DNA of 64,000 bases from assembly GCF_010093185.1 (NCBI RefSeq), contig NZ_PDWL01000006.1:62001-126000 (forward strand). Direction: 5' to 3'. This document shows, one piece after another, positions 19,738 to 32,734 of this stretch (positions are counted from its first letter, which is position 1; each line of letters opens with the position of its first letter). This stretch comes from Pseudoxanthomonas jiangsuensis (GTDB taxonomy: Bacteria > Pseudomonadota > Gammaproteobacteria > Xanthomonadales > Xanthomonadaceae). Position numbers and translations under genes: made by a program. The notes under the pieces were generated by a model. It ran no database searches, had not been told where the DNA came from, and worked only from the letters and a program-made list of their open reading frames with translations.

Positions 19738-19959
19738 GGACTCGTTGCGGTGCTGCAGGAAGCGGCCCGGAAGTGTGCGGCCTGGCCCCGGTTTTTGCAC
19801 CCCTGGCCGGCCGGATCGTCCGTTCAGGGGGGCGCAGGCCCGGCCGGCGTATAAGGCGGGCGAGGCTGGAGGCCTGGAATCCGGGACATCCGGACCCATG
19901 TCTCTCATCAGGTCCGGTGGCCCACCACCGTTGCCGACGTGGAGAATGAGGAGGAACGC

Positions 19960-20232
19960 ATGAACCGACGTCTTTTCTGGGGTGCTCTTGCCGTTGGGGT
20001 GGCAGCCGTGGCCGTCGCCCTGCCGCTGATGGCGCAGAACCGCCAGGGCGCGCAGTCCCAGGCGCAGGGCCAGCAGGGCGCCCTGGCCGAGCACAAGGCC
20101 CAGGAGCAGCGCGACCGCGACGAGGCCGCCGAGCGTGCCCGCCGCCGCGAGGCCGCCCGCGCCGGCCAGGACAACCGCGACAAGGCCAGGCCGCAGAAGG
20201 AAGAGGAAGAGGAAAAGCGCGATCCGCGCTGA
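19960..20232 (+). CDS. Small exported protein rich in Gln, Arg and Glu, function unknown
   Basis: A 90-residue protein with an excellent SD (GAGGAA) before the ATG. An N-terminal signal-like segment (residues 1-25, two Arg then a hydrophobic Ala/Val run, cleavage possible after M-A) is followed by a low-complexity hydrophilic tail. The tail first repeats Q-x-Q-G, then becomes E/R/D/K rich and ends in a run of five Glu. It is predicted to be extended or helical in the periplasm with no catalytic residues. It lies divergent from parE and is followed by a strong intrinsic terminator, so it forms its own transcription unit. I do not recognise a family. Confidence 0.7.
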   Translation: MNRRLFWGALAVGVAAVAVALPLMAQNRQGAQSQAQGQQGALAEHKAQEQRDRDEAAERARRREAARAGQDNRDKARPQKEEEEEKRDPR

Positions 20233-22892
<2,660 letters not shown>

Positions 22893-23023
22893 CGCGCCGT
22901 CGCCGCTGTACACAGGCAGGCCTGCAACGGCGTCTCGCGATGCTTTCCCTGGCAACCGACCCTCCACGCGCATGTGGCGGAAAGCCGGGGCAAAACCCGG
23001 CAGGCCGCGCCCGCCTCCGTTAA

Positions 23024-24355
<1,332 letters not shown>

Positions 24356-24367
24356 CGCAGGACGGCA

Positions 24368-24733
24368 ATGCGCGCCATGCGCTGGGTGCTGCTGGGGCTG
24401 GTGCTGCTGCTGGGATGGCTGCAGTACCGGCTCTGGTTCGGCATCGGCAGCGCGGGCGAGGTGGCGGCGCTGGAGTCCCAGGTGGAGCACCAGCGCCGCG
24501 AGAACGGCGGCCTGCAGGAACGCAACGCGGCCCTGGCGGCCGAGGTGCGCGACCTCAAGGAGGGCGTGGCCGCGGTCGAGGAGCGCGCGCGCAGCGAGCT
24601 GGGCATGATCAAGCCGGGCGAGGTGTTCTACCGGGTGGTCGAGGATCCGGCGCGCAGCCCGGCGGCGGTCGGTCCGGCCGATCCGGGAGCCGGTGCCGCC
24701 GAGGCGGCCACCGCCGAGCCGGAGCAGGACTGA
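24368..24733 (+). CDS. ftsB: Cell division protein FtsB
   Basis: A 121-residue bitopic inner-membrane protein. A short N-terminus is followed by one transmembrane helix (about residues 5-24) and then a coiled coil (about residues 30-75) with heptad-spaced Leu/Val. The G-x-I-K-P-G-E-x-F-Y motif near residue 80 is typical of FtsB, which joins FtsL and FtsQ in activating septal peptidoglycan synthesis. The tail after about residue 90 is Ala/Pro/Glu rich and probably disordered. The eno-ftsB-ispD order is the standard gammaproteobacterial one. Its stop overlaps the ispD start (TGATG). Confidence 0.93.
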   Translation: MRAMRWVLLGLVLLLGWLQYRLWFGIGSAGEVAALESQVEHQRRENGGLQERNAALAAEVRDLKEGVAAVEERARSELGMIKPGEVFYRVVEDPARSPAAVGPADPGAGAAEAATAEPEQD

Positions 24734-25428
24734 TGGCACAGGTCTGGGCGGTGGTGCCCGCCGCGGGCCGCGGCGCCCGCTTCGGCGGCGAGGTGCCCAA
24801 GCAGTATCTGGAAGTGGGCGGCAAGCCCTTGCTGGTGCATACCCTGGACGCGCTGCTGGCGCATCCGGCGGTGTCCGGCGTGGTCCTGGCCCTGGCCGGG
24901 GACGATCCGCGCTGGCCGGGCTGGCACGAATACGCGGGCAAGCCCCTGCTGGCCTGCGCCGGCGGCGACAGCCGCGCGGAATCGGTGCTGGCGGCGCTGG
25001 AGGCTTTGCCGGAGTCGGTGCGCGCCGACGATTTCGTCCTGGTCCACGACGCCGCGCGCCCGAACCTGGCCTTGTCCGACCTCGACCGGCTGCTGGAGCT
25101 GGGCCGGGCCGATCCGGTCGGCGCGATCCTGGCCGCGCCGGTGCGCGACACCCTCAAGCGCGCCGGCGACGACGGCGGCATCGACGGTACCGAGCCGCGT
25201 GAGCGGCTGTGGCGTGCGCTGACCCCGCAGCTGTTCCGCCGGCTGCAGTTGACCCGCGCACTGCAGGCCGCGGCCGGCGCCGGTATCGAGGTCACCGACG
25301 AGGCGATGGCGCTGGAGCGCCAAGGCCTGCGTCCGCTGCTGGTGGAAGGCCGCGAGGACAACTTCAAGGTCACCACGCCGGCCGACCTGGCCCGCTTCGA
25401 GTTCGAGCTCGCGCGCCGTCCTCTGTAG
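24733..25428 (+). CDS. ispD: 2-C-methyl-D-erythritol 4-phosphate cytidylyltransferase
   Basis: A 231-residue MEP-pathway enzyme attaching CMP to methylerythritol phosphate. The CTP-binding loop A-A-G-R-G-A-R-F is at residues 10-17, with K-Q-Y about ten residues later. The V-H-D-A-A-R-P motif follows, and V-T-D-E lies near residue 178. The TAG stop codon is not ordinary: it lies within the first bases (TGTAGGAGC) of the REP dimer at 25424-25530, so the present C-terminus R-R-P-L may have been set by insertion of that element. Its pathway partner ispF is normally adjacent but here lies 426 bp away, behind two repeat elements. Confidence 0.96.
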   Translation: MAQVWAVVPAAGRGARFGGEVPKQYLEVGGKPLLVHTLDALLAHPAVSGVVLALAGDDPRWPGWHEYAGKPLLACAGGDSRAESVLAALEALPESVRADDFVLVHDAARPNLALSDLDRLLELGRADPVGAILAAPVRDTLKRAGDDGGIDGTEPRERLWRALTPQLFRRLQLTRALQAAAGAGIEVTDEAMALERQGLRPLLVEGREDNFKVTTPADLARFEFELARRPL

Positions 25429-25530
25429 GAGCCGGTCTTGCCGGCGACCGTGGAGGCGGACGCATCACTGGCACCCGGTTTCACGCAGACGCATCCGCCA
25501 TGGCGGTCGCCGGCAAGACCGGCTCCTACA
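25424..25530. repeat. Inverted GTAG-headed REP dimer, copy 1
   Basis: The 26-bp arms, starting TGTAGGAGCCGG (25424-25449) and ending CCGGCTCCTACA (25505-25530), are perfect inverted repeats around a 55-bp core. The GTAG end motif and the inverted-dimer form resemble the SMAG/REP elements of Stenotrophomonas and other Xanthomonadaceae. It carries the ispD stop codon. Copies 2 (27415-27521) and 3 (55644-55774) share arms and most of the core. Confidence 0.9.
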
Positions 25531-25600
25531 AAAAGCCAAGCCAAAGCCGGAAGAGCAGAAGCATCAGAAGCGGTGAACCCCAACGCCCGCAGAGGCTGTC

Positions 25601-25699
25601 GTGCCTTGGGTCTGCGGGGCAAGTGGCACAGGGACGTGCCACGGCCGCGCGTTGCGGGCAGGACGCCCGCCCGAGCGGTGCCCCGCAGACCCAAGGCAC
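25601..25699. repeat. Cruciform-like inverted repeat between ispD and ispF
   Basis: A perfect 21-bp inverted repeat, GTGCCTTGGGTCTGCGGGGC(A) at 25601-25621 and its complement at 25679-25699, encloses 57 bp. The enclosed part contains two further hairpins, GTGGCAC/GTGCCAC (25623-25629, 25636-25642) and GCGGGC/GCCCGC (25654-25659, 25665-25670). A single strand could fold as a multi-branched junction. It has no T-tract and no reading frame that looks coding. The rest of the 426-bp ispD-ispF gap holds the REP copy and unremarkable sequence. Confidence 0.85.
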
Positions 25700-25854
25700 G
25701 GCGGCCCCGGCCGAAGACAGCGCTCCTACGCCTTCTCCCATGCCAGGGCCATCAAGCATCGGGGAGGCGACCCACTCCCCTTGTGGTTCGCGCGGAGGGA
25801 ACGTGGGCTGCACAATACGGCGCGCGACATTCCAGCATTAGAGAAAGAGCAGCC

Positions 25855-26349
25855 ATGGCAGACCCCAGTCCCCCCTTCCGCATCGGCCAGGGCTATGACG
25901 TGCACGTGTTCGGCGAAGGCGACCACGTCATGCTCGGCGGCGTGCGGGTGCCGCATGAACGCGGCGTGGTCGCGCACAGCGACGGTGACGTGGTCCTGCA
26001 TGCACTGTGCGACGCGATCCTGGGCGCGCTGGCGCTGGGCGACATCGGCGTGCATTTCCCGCCGTCCGACGAGCGCTGGCGCGGCGCCGACAGCCTCGGC
26101 CTGCTGCGTCATTGCGTGGCCCTGGCCGGCGAGCGCGGCTGGGCATTGGGCAACGCCGACGTCACCGTGGTCTGCGAGCGGCCCAAGGTCGGTCCGCATG
26201 CGCCGCTGATGCGCGAGCGGATCGCCCAGGCCTGCGGCGTGGCGCTCGACGCGGTCAGCGTCAAGGCCACCACCAGCGAGAAGCTGGGCTTCACCGGCCG
26301 CGGCGAAGGCATCGCCGCGCAGGCGGTGGCGCTGATGGTGCGGGCGTGA
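25855..26349 (+). CDS. ispF: 2-C-methyl-D-erythritol 2,4-cyclodiphosphate synthase
   Basis: A 164-residue MEP-pathway enzyme cyclising the CDP-methylerythritol phosphate product. The metal ligands are recognisable: Asp15 and His17 in G-Y-D-V-H, and His49 in V-L-H-A. The [15 protein letters not shown] motif near the end is the family signature. The ATG at 25855 gives the normal length. A CACAAT hexamer at 25811-25816 could be its own -10 box, which would make sense since it is separated from ispD by repeats. The stop overlaps the truD start (GTGA). Confidence 0.96.
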   Translation: MADPSPPFRIGQGYDVHVFGEGDHVMLGGVRVPHERGVVAHSDGDVVLHALCDAILGALALGDIGVHFPPSDERWRGADSLGLLRHCVALAGERGWALGNADVTVVCERPKVGPHAPLMRERIAQACGVALDAVSVKATTSEKLGFTGRGEGIAAQAVALMVRA

Positions 26350-27419
26350 GCCCCGGCGCGGGTGCCGATGCGGGCGGGATGCCGTTGGCATTCGGCGCGC
26401 CGGTGCTGACGGCGCGGATCCGCAGCGCGCCGGAGGACTTCCGGGTCGAGGAGATCGACGGCTTCGAGGCCAGCGGCGAGGGCGAGCACCTCTTGCTGAC
26501 GATCGAGAAGCGCGGTATGAACACCGGCTTCGTCGCCGGCCTGGTCGCGCGCTGGGCCGGCGTGGCCGAGCATGCGGTCGGTTACGCCGGCCTGAAGGAC
26601 CGGCATGCGGTGACCGTGCAGCGCTTCAGCGTGCAGCTGCCCGGGCGCGAGGCGCCGGACCTGGCCTTGCTGGAACAGGACGGCCTGCGGGTGCTGGCCC
26701 AGGCCCGGCACCGGCGCAAGCTGCCGCGCGGCGCGCTGGCCGGCAACCGTTTCGTGCTGGCTTTGCGCCAGGTGTCCGGCGAGCGCGCGGCGATCGAGGC
26801 GCGGCTGGCGGCGGTCGCCGCCCGTGGCGTGCCCAATGCCTTCGGCGAGCAGCGCTTCGGCCATGGCGGAGGCAATGTCGGCAAGGCGCTGGCGATGTTC
26901 GCCCAGGGCGCGCGTGGCAAGCGCATGGGGCGCGAGCAGCGCTCCATGCTGCTGTCGGCGGCGCGCTCGGCGCTGTTCAACCGGGTGCTGGCGGCGCGGG
27001 AGGCCGACGGCAGCTGGGAGCGCGGGCTGGAGGGCGAGGTCTGGGCGCTGTCGGGCAGCCGCAGCGTGTTCGGTCCGGAGCCGTTGAGCGAGGCGCTGCA
27101 GGCGCGGCTGGACGCCGGCGACATCCATCCCAGCGGCCCGCTGTGGGGCCGGGGCGCGCTGCGCAGCGAAGGCGCCTGCCGCGAGCGGGAACTGGCGGCG
27201 CTGGCCGACGATGAGTCGCTGGCCCTGCGCGACGGCCTGGAGCGGGCCGGGCTGGAGCAGGAGCGGCGCGCCTTGCGGATCAGGCCGGGCGACTTCGCCT
27301 GGCGCTGGGAGGCGGACGACGCGCTGGTGCTGTCCTTCGCCTTGCCGCCGGGCAGCTACGCGACGGCGGTGTTGCAGCAGCTGGGCCGGATCATCGACGC
27401 CGCAGGTGCCCCCTTGTAG
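26346..27419 (+). CDS. truD: tRNA pseudouridine(13) synthase
   Basis: A 357-residue pseudouridine synthase modifying U13 of tRNA-Glu. The GTG at 26346 overlaps the ispF stop (GTGA). The catalytic Asp is Asp85 in G-Y-A-G-L-K-D-R, and the TruD motif N-x-F-G-E-Q-R-F-G lies near residue 160. As in ispD, the TAG stop codon lies inside the TGTAGGAGC end of a REP dimer (27415-27521). In E. coli truD also follows ispF, so the order is conserved. Confidence 0.95.
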   Translation: MSPGAGADAGGMPLAFGAPVLTARIRSAPEDFRVEEIDGFEASGEGEHLLLTIEKRGMNTGFVAGLVARWAGVAEHAVGYAGLKDRHAVTVQRFSVQLPGREAPDLALLEQDGLRVLAQARHRRKLPRGALAGNRFVLALRQVSGERAAIEARLAAVAARGVPNAFGEQRFGHGGGNVGKALAMFAQGARGKRMGREQRSMLLSAARSALFNRVLAAREADGSWERGLEGEVWALSGSRSVFGPEPLSEALQARLDAGDIHPSGPLWGRGALRSEGACRERELAALADDESLALRDGLERAGLEQERRALRIRPGDFAWRWEADDALVLSFALPPGSYATAVLQQLGRIIDAAGAPL

Positions 27420-27521
27420 GAGCCGGTCTTGCCGGCGACCGTGAAGGCGGACGGATCACTGGCACCCGGTTTCACGCATCCGCATCCGCCATGGCGGTCG
27501 CCGGCAAGACCGGCTCCTACA
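27415..27521. repeat. Inverted GTAG-headed REP dimer, copy 2
   Basis: The 26-bp arms 27415-27440 and 27496-27521 are identical to those of copy 1, and the core differs by a few bases (for example GTGAAGG for GTGGAGG). The left arm supplies the TAG stop of truD. The element lies between truD and the convergent bamA gene, just before a shared terminator. Confidence 0.9.
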
Positions 27522-27555
27522 GTGCGTCGCCGATGTCGGGGAAATCCTAAAAGGA

Positions 27556-27579
27556 ACGGGCGCCTGCGAGGGCGCCCGT
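27556..27579. terminator. Bidirectional intrinsic terminator between truD and bamA
   Basis: The stem is ACGGGCGCC (27556-27564) and GGCGCCCGT (27571-27579), with a 6-nt loop. The plus strand continues TTCGTT and the minus strand continues TCCTTTT, so it can serve both convergent genes, better for bamA. Confidence 0.8.
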
Positions 27580-27606
27580 TTCGTTACACCTGTCTGCAGC
27601 TCCCGG

Positions 27607-30060
27607 TCAGAAGCCGCCGCCGAAGGTGAACTGCAGGCGCTCGATCTCGTCGCCTTCCTTCTTCTTGAAGGGGTAGGCGTAGCTGATCGAGATCGGGCCG
27701 ACCGGCGCGCGCCAGAGCAGGGCCACGCCGGCCGAGGCGCGCAGTTCGCCCGCGTCGAAGTTGTCGATGCCGTCGTAGACGTTGCCGAAGTCGACGAAGG
27801 CCGACACGCGCGCGGCCTTGCTGTCGAACAGCTTGGGGAACACCATCTCGATCTGGCCGACGGTCTTGAGCGAACCGCCCAGCGGCTGGCCCTCGTAGCC
27901 GGCGATGATCTCCGAGCGCGGACCCAGGGTGTTGTCGCGGAAGCCGCGCACCGAACGGGTGCCGCCGGCGTAGAAGTTCTCGAAGAACGGCAGGCCCGAG
28001 GCGGTGACGGTCTTGTCGTAGTCCGGCGAGGTCGGCAGGCAGGGGCTGCTGGGATCCGGGCCGGGCACGTAGGTATCCATCGTGCCGTCGCCATTGCTGT
28101 CCACGTAGGAACCGGGAGTCCAGCACAGGTTGCGGACCTTGTCGCTGCCGTAGCTGTCGCCGTAGCCCAGGTCCAGGCCGGTGCGCAGGACGAAGGCCGG
28201 GCTCAGCTGCCAGTACTTGGAGAACTCGTAGTTGAGCTTGAAGTACTCGACCGTGGAGCCGGGCAGGGTGGTTTCCAGGCCGATGCGCTGGTACATGCCG
28301 CGGGTCGGCATGAAGTAGTCGTTGCGGGTGTCGCGCGCCCAGCCCAGCTCGCTGCGCCAGGCGTGGAAGGTGCGCTGGCCGACCGCGTTGACGTAGTCGA
28401 TGATCGACTTCGGGGTGTAGCCGGCGTAGGTCTGGATCTGGTTGCTGTCGATGCCGAACAGCAGGGAAACCGTGCTGTTCTCGGTCAGCGGTAGGCCCAG
28501 CACGGTCTGCGCGGCGGCGTTGGTGCTGTTGTACTGGGCGGTGTTGAAGTCGGAGTAGTCCAACTCGCGCCACCACAAGTTGTAGCCCAGCGAGACGCCC
28601 TCGTCGGTGAAGAACGGATTGACGTAGGAGAACGAGTAGCGCTGCAGGTAGTCGCTGCGCTGGGCCTCCACCGACACCCGGTTGCCGCCGCCGAGGAAGT
28701 TGTTCTGCGACAGCTGGATCGAGGTGGTCATGCCGGCCAGCTGCGAGTAGCCCAGGCCGAACACGAAGCTGCCGGAGGTGGTCTCCTTGACGTTGTAGAC
28801 CACGTCCACCTGGTCGCCGCTGCCGGGCACGGCGGGGGTCTCGACCTCGACCGTCTCGAAGTAGCCCAGGCGCTGCAGGCGGATCTTGGAGCGGTCGATC
28901 GCGGCCTGGGAGTACCAGCTGTTCTCGAACTGGCGCATCTCGCGGCGCAGGACCTCGTCGGAGGTGCGGCTGTTGCCCTTGAACACGATCCGGCGCACGT
29001 TCACGCGCGGGCCGGGGACGACCTGCAGGTTGATGGCCACGGTGCGGTCGGCGCGGTTCGGGGTCGGGATCGGGTTGACTCGGGCGAAGGCGTAGCCGAT
29101 GTTGCTCAGGGTGTTGGTGATGCCGTCGGCGGTGGCCTCCAGCAGCACCCGCGAGAAGGTGTCGCCGGCCTTGGGGATGACCATGCGCTCGACCTGCTCC
29201 TGCGGCAGGATCGTGTCGCCGGTGACCTTGATCTCGGAGATCTTGTAGACCTCGCCCTCGGTGACCGAGGCGGTGAGGTACATGTCGCGCTTGTCGGGGC
29301 TGATCGACACCTGGGTGGAGTCGATGCTGAAGTCCACGTAGCCGCGGTCCAGGTACCAGGAGTTGAGCTTCTCCATGTCGCCGGAGAGCTTCTCCTTGGA
29401 GTACTGGTCGTCGCGGCGGTACCAGGACAGCCAGCTGCTCTCGCGCGATTCCCAGTTCTCGACGATCTCCTCGTTCTCGTAGGTCTCGGTGCCGATCAGG
29501 TTGACGTGGCGGATCTTGGCCGCCTTGCCTTCCTTGATGTCGATGGTCACGTCCACCCGGTTGCGGTCCAGGCGGCTGACGGTCGGGACGATGCTGACGT
29601 TGTACTTGCCGCGGTTGTTGTACTGGCGGTTCAGTTCCTGGGTGACCCGGTCCAGGGCCAGGCGGTCGAAGGTCTCGCCCTCGGCCAGGCCGATGTCCTG
29701 CAGGCCCTTGGTCAGGTCCTCGGTCTTGATGTCCTTGTTGCCGTTGAGCGTCAGCTTGTTGATCGCCGGGCGCTCGGTCACGGTGACCACGAGGATGTCG
29801 CCCTGGCGGTCCAGGCGCACGTCCTCGAAGAAGCCGGTGCGGTACAGGGCGCGGATGGTCTCGCCGGCGTTGGCCTGGGTCAGGGTCTCCCCGCGCTCGA
29901 CCGGCAGGTAGGTGAACACGGTGCCGGCGGCGATCCTCTGCAGGCCGTCGATGCGGATGTCGCTTACGGTGAACGGCTCGACCGATTGCGCCAGTGCCGG
30001 CAGGCTCAGCGAGGAAGCGAGGGCGAGGGCGAGCAGGCGGCGCACGGGGAATCGCGTCAT
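27607..30060 (-). CDS. bamA: Outer membrane protein assembly factor BamA
   Basis: An 817-residue Omp85 protein. A signal peptide (residues 1-24, ending A-L-A-Q) is followed by five POTRA repeats (about residues 25-420) and a 16-strand barrel. The V-R-G-F motif of loop 6 is present in T-R-S-V-R-G-F-R, and the C-terminus is F-G-G-G-F, ending in the terminal Phe typical of outer membrane barrels. It inserts beta-barrel proteins into the outer membrane, including the usher encoded at 41878-44313. The start at 30060 was chosen because it begins the signal peptide, although the same frame stays open upstream. It follows rseP as in most proteobacteria. Confidence 0.97.
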   Translation of the reverse strand: MTRFPVRRLLALALASSLSLPALAQSVEPFTVSDIRIDGLQRIAAGTVFTYLPVERGETLTQANAGETIRALYRTGFFEDVRLDRQGDILVVTVTERPAINKLTLNGNKDIKTEDLTKGLQDIGLAEGETFDRLALDRVTQELNRQYNNRGKYNVSIVPTVSRLDRNRVDVTIDIKEGKAAKIRHVNLIGTETYENEEIVENWESRESSWLSWYRRDDQYSKEKLSGDMEKLNSWYLDRGYVDFSIDSTQVSISPDKRDMYLTASVTEGEVYKISEIKVTGDTILPQEQVERMVIPKAGDTFSRVLLEATADGITNTLSNIGYAFARVNPIPTPNRADRTVAINLQVVPGPRVNVRRIVFKGNSRTSDEVLRREMRQFENSWYSQAAIDRSKIRLQRLGYFETVEVETPAVPGSGDQVDVVYNVKETTSGSFVFGLGYSQLAGMTTSIQLSQNNFLGGGNRVSVEAQRSDYLQRYSFSYVNPFFTDEGVSLGYNLWWRELDYSDFNTAQYNSTNAAAQTVLGLPLTENSTVSLLFGIDSNQIQTYAGYTPKSIIDYVNAVGQRTFHAWRSELGWARDTRNDYFMPTRGMYQRIGLETTLPGSTVEYFKLNYEFSKYWQLSPAFVLRTGLDLGYGDSYGSDKVRNLCWTPGSYVDSNGDGTMDTYVPGPDPSSPCLPTSPDYDKTVTASGLPFFENFYAGGTRSVRGFRDNTLGPRSEIIAGYEGQPLGGSLKTVGQIEMVFPKLFDSKAARVSAFVDFGNVYDGIDNFDAGELRASAGVALLWRAPVGPISISYAYPFKKKEGDEIERLQFTFGGGF

Positions 30061-30131
30061 GTCACATCCGGTGGAAAGCAGGTGTTCGGCCAGGGAGCGC
30101 GGGTTGGCGCCGGAAAGCGGGGAGCGGGTCG

Positions 30132-31490
30132 TCATCGCGGCATCAGGCCCAGTATGTCGTTGTAGAAGGCCAGGCCCATCAGTCCCGCCAGCAGGGCCAG
30201 GCCGACGTACTGTCCGGCGACCATCGCGCGCTCGCTCAGGGGGCTGCCCTTGACCAACTCGATAAGGTAATACAGCAGGTGACCGCCGTCCAAGATCGGG
30301 ATCGGCAGCAGGTTGATGATGGCCAGGCTCAGCGAGAGCAGGGCCAGGAAGTACAGGAACCAGTCGGCGCCGCGCTTGGCCGAGGCGTTGGCCGCCCGGG
30401 CGATCGTGACCGGGCCGGACAGGTTCTTGACCGAGGCCTCCCCGGTCAGCATCCGCCGCATCATGCCCAGCGAGTCGGAGGCCAGGCGGCCGGTCTCGCG
30501 GACCGCGGCCGGGACCGCGGCCAGCGGGCCGAAGCGCTGCACGGCGTCGTATTCGGGCGCCTGCGGCGGGGCCCTGGCGATGCCCAGCTCCCCGGCGCCG
30601 GCGCGGCGCGGGTCGGTGCTGCGCCGCGGCTGCAGCTCCAGCGCCAGGCGCTCCCCGTCGCGCTCGACCTCGACCATGCCCGGGCCGCCGCGCTCGCCCA
30701 GGGCCTGGACCTGCGGGGCCACGCCGTCGGCGGCGTCCACCGGCTGACCGTCCACCGCCAGGACCAAGTCGCCCGGCAGCAGCACGCCATGGGCCGGGCC
30801 GTCCTCGCGCACGCTGTCGATCCGCGCCGGGGCCAGCAGGAAGTGCCAGGTGAAGCCGGCCTGCTCGGGGATCCGGCGTTCGTCCAGGTCGGCCGGCAGC
30901 TGCGACAGGCGCAGGGTGCGCACCGCTTCGCGGCCCTCGGGGTCCTCGGCGCGCACCTCGATGTCGCGGCGGTCCAGGGCCGGGGCGGCCATGGCCATGG
31001 CCACCTCGGTCCAGGTGGCGACCGGGCGGCCGGCCACCTCGACCAGGCGGTCGCCGGGCCGGAAACCGGCCTCGGCCGCGACCCCGCCGCTGCGCCCGAC
31101 CAGCGGTGCGTAGTCCTGGCGGCCGACCAGGAACATCACCCACAGCAGGGCGATGCACAGCAGAAGGTTGGCCGCCGGCCCGGCGGCGACGATCGCGATC
31201 CGGCGCCACACCGACTGGCGGTTGAAGGCGTGCGCCTGGCGCTGGACCGGGACCTCGGCCTCGCGCTCGTCGAGCATCTTCACGTAGCCGCCCAGCGGGA
31301 TCGCCGCCAGCGCGAACTCGGTGCCGTGGCGGTCGCGGCGCGACCACAGGGGCCGGCCGAAGCCTACCGAGAAGCGCAGCACGTCCACCCCGCAGCGGCG
31401 CGCCACCCAGTAGTGGCCGAACTCGTGGAAGGTGACCAGCAGGCCGAGGCTGACGGCCAGCCACCACAGGGAACCGATGAAATCACCCAT
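30132..31490 (-). CDS. rseP: Site-2 intramembrane metalloprotease RseP
   Basis: A 452-residue inner-membrane zinc protease. The active site H22-E-F-G-H26 is in the first transmembrane helix, and the second motif N-L-L-P-I-P-I-L-D-G-G-H lies near residue 390. Between them are two PDZ-like domains (motifs G-F-R-P-G-D-R and G-V-L-L-P-G-D-L). RseP cuts anti-sigma factor RseA after DegS to release the envelope-stress sigma factor. It lies between dxr and bamA on the same strand, the usual envelope-biogenesis order. Confidence 0.96.
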   Translation of the reverse strand: MGDFIGSLWWLAVSLGLLVTFHEFGHYWVARRCGVDVLRFSVGFGRPLWSRRDRHGTEFALAAIPLGGYVKMLDEREAEVPVQRQAHAFNRQSVWRRIAIVAAGPAANLLLCIALLWVMFLVGRQDYAPLVGRSGGVAAEAGFRPGDRLVEVAGRPVATWTEVAMAMAAPALDRRDIEVRAEDPEGREAVRTLRLSQLPADLDERRIPEQAGFTWHFLLAPARIDSVREDGPAHGVLLPGDLVLAVDGQPVDAADGVAPQVQALGERGGPGMVEVERDGERLALELQPRRSTDPRRAGAGELGIARAPPQAPEYDAVQRFGPLAAVPAAVRETGRLASDSLGMMRRMLTGEASVKNLSGPVTIARAANASAKRGADWFLYFLALLSLSLAIINLLPIPILDGGHLLYYLIELVKGSPLSERAMVAGQYVGLALLAGLMGLAFYNDILGLMPR

Positions 31491-31517
31491 GGGCTTGGTC
31501 CGGAAGGGCGGTGGCGC

Positions 31518-32717
31518 TCATGCGGGGGCGGTTCCGGGGCAAAGCCTGGCGATCTGCTGGCGGGTGAACCGGCGCGCGTCCGCGTCCGCCGCCAGCAGCG
31601 CCTCCAGCGAACCGGCAGGCGCCGCGGGCAGGGCGGCGAGGGCGTCCTCGACCAGCTCGGGGATGGCTAGGAAACCGATCCGGCCCTGAAGAAAGGCTGA
31701 AACGGCTTCTTCGTTGGCGGCGTTGAGCACCGCCGGGGCGGTGCCGCCGGCATCCATGGCGGCCCTGGCCAGGGTCAGGCAGGGGAAGGCGTCGGTGTCC
31801 GGGGCTTCGAAATCCAGCCGACCCTGGGTCAGCAGGTCCAGTCCGGACACGCCCGAATCGATCCTTTCCGGCCAGCCCAGGCCCACCGCCAGCGCGGTGC
31901 GCATGTCCGGCAGGCCGAGCTGGGCTAGGGTCGAACCGTCGACGTACTCGACCAGGGCGTGAACCAGGCTCTGCGGATGGACCAGCACCCCGATCCGCTC
32001 GTCGGGCAGGCCGAACAGGTGGTGGGCCTCGATCACCTCCAGGCCCTTGTTCATCAGGGTGGCCGAGTCGACCGAGATCTTCGGGCCCATCGACCACTTC
32101 GGGTGGGCCACGGCCTGGGCCGGGGTGACCTGGGCCAGATGCGCGCGGTCCCAGCCGCGGAACGGGCCGCCGGAGGCGGTCAGCACGATCCGGCGCACGT
32201 CCCCGGCGCGGCAGGCGTGCAGGCACTGGAACACCGCGCTGTGCTCGCTGTCGATCGGCACGATCTGCGCCCCTGCTCCGCGCGCGGCGGCCATCACCAG
32301 CTCGCCTGCCAGGACCAGCGATTCCTTGTTGGCCAGCAGCAGGCGCTTGCCGGCGCGGGCGGCGGCCAGGGTCGAGCCCAGGCCGGCGGCGCCGACGATC
32401 GCGGCGACCACGGTGTCGCATTCCGGGCCGGCCGCCAGCGCTTCCAGCGCCTCGGTGCCGGCATGGGCGCGGGTGGCCAGGCCGGCCGCCCGCAGGCCGT
32501 CGCGCAGGCGCGGGAAGGCGTCGGGGTCGGCGACCACGGCATGGTCGGGGCGATGGACCGCACACAGCGCGAGCAGCGCGTCGACCTTGCTGCCGGCGGC
32601 CAACACGCTGGCGCGCAGGCGATCGGGATGGCGCGCGATCACGTCCAGCGCCGAGGCGCCGATCGAGCCGGTGGCGCCGAGCACGGCGACCTGGCGCATG
32701 TCCGCGGGCGATGGCAT
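31518..32717 (-). CDS. dxr: 1-deoxy-D-xylulose 5-phosphate reductoisomerase
   Basis: A 399-residue MEP-pathway enzyme. The NADPH-binding G-A-T-G-S-I-G is near the N-terminus, followed by A-N-K-E-S, D-S-E-H-S-A and [12 protein letters not shown]. The start at 32717 is tentative; an ATG at 32699, directly before [10 protein letters not shown], gives 393 residues. Here dxr follows cdsA, whereas in E. coli it lies between frr and uppS; the present order is the one seen in xanthomonads. With ispD and ispF it makes three MEP genes in the window. Confidence 0.96.
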   Translation of the reverse strand: MPSPADMRQVAVLGATGSIGASALDVIARHPDRLRASVLAAGSKVDALLALCAVHRPDHAVVADPDAFPRLRDGLRAAGLATRAHAGTEALEALAAGPECDTVVAAIVGAAGLGSTLAAARAGKRLLLANKESLVLAGELVMAAARGAGAQIVPIDSEHSAVFQCLHACRAGDVRRIVLTASGGPFRGWDRAHLAQVTPAQAVAHPKWSMGPKISVDSATLMNKGLEVIEAHHLFGLPDERIGVLVHPQSLVHALVEYVDGSTLAQLGLPDMRTALAVGLGWPERIDSGVSGLDLLTQGRLDFEAPDTDAFPCLTLARAAMDAGGTAPAVLNAANEEAVSAFLQGRIGFLAIPELVEDALAALPAAPAGSLEALLAADADARRFTRQQIARLCPGTAPA

Positions 32718-32734
32718 GTGCGGGCCTGGGCCGG

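Noticed and set aside
22984..23001. Hairpin after kdsA as a terminator
   Set aside because: Only six base pairs and no T-run; a weak structure at most.
25438..25560. Similar short peptides encoded by the cores of the three REP dimers
   Set aside because: The similarity is explained by the repeat DNA itself; the frames lack ribosome binding sites and the third copy disrupts the frame.
27607..31467. A 1286-codon minus-strand frame that would fuse extra sequence to BamA
   Set aside because: The part upstream of 30060 overlaps rseP in another frame and is low-complexity Gly/Arg/Pro; the signal peptide starting at 30060 marks the true BamA start.
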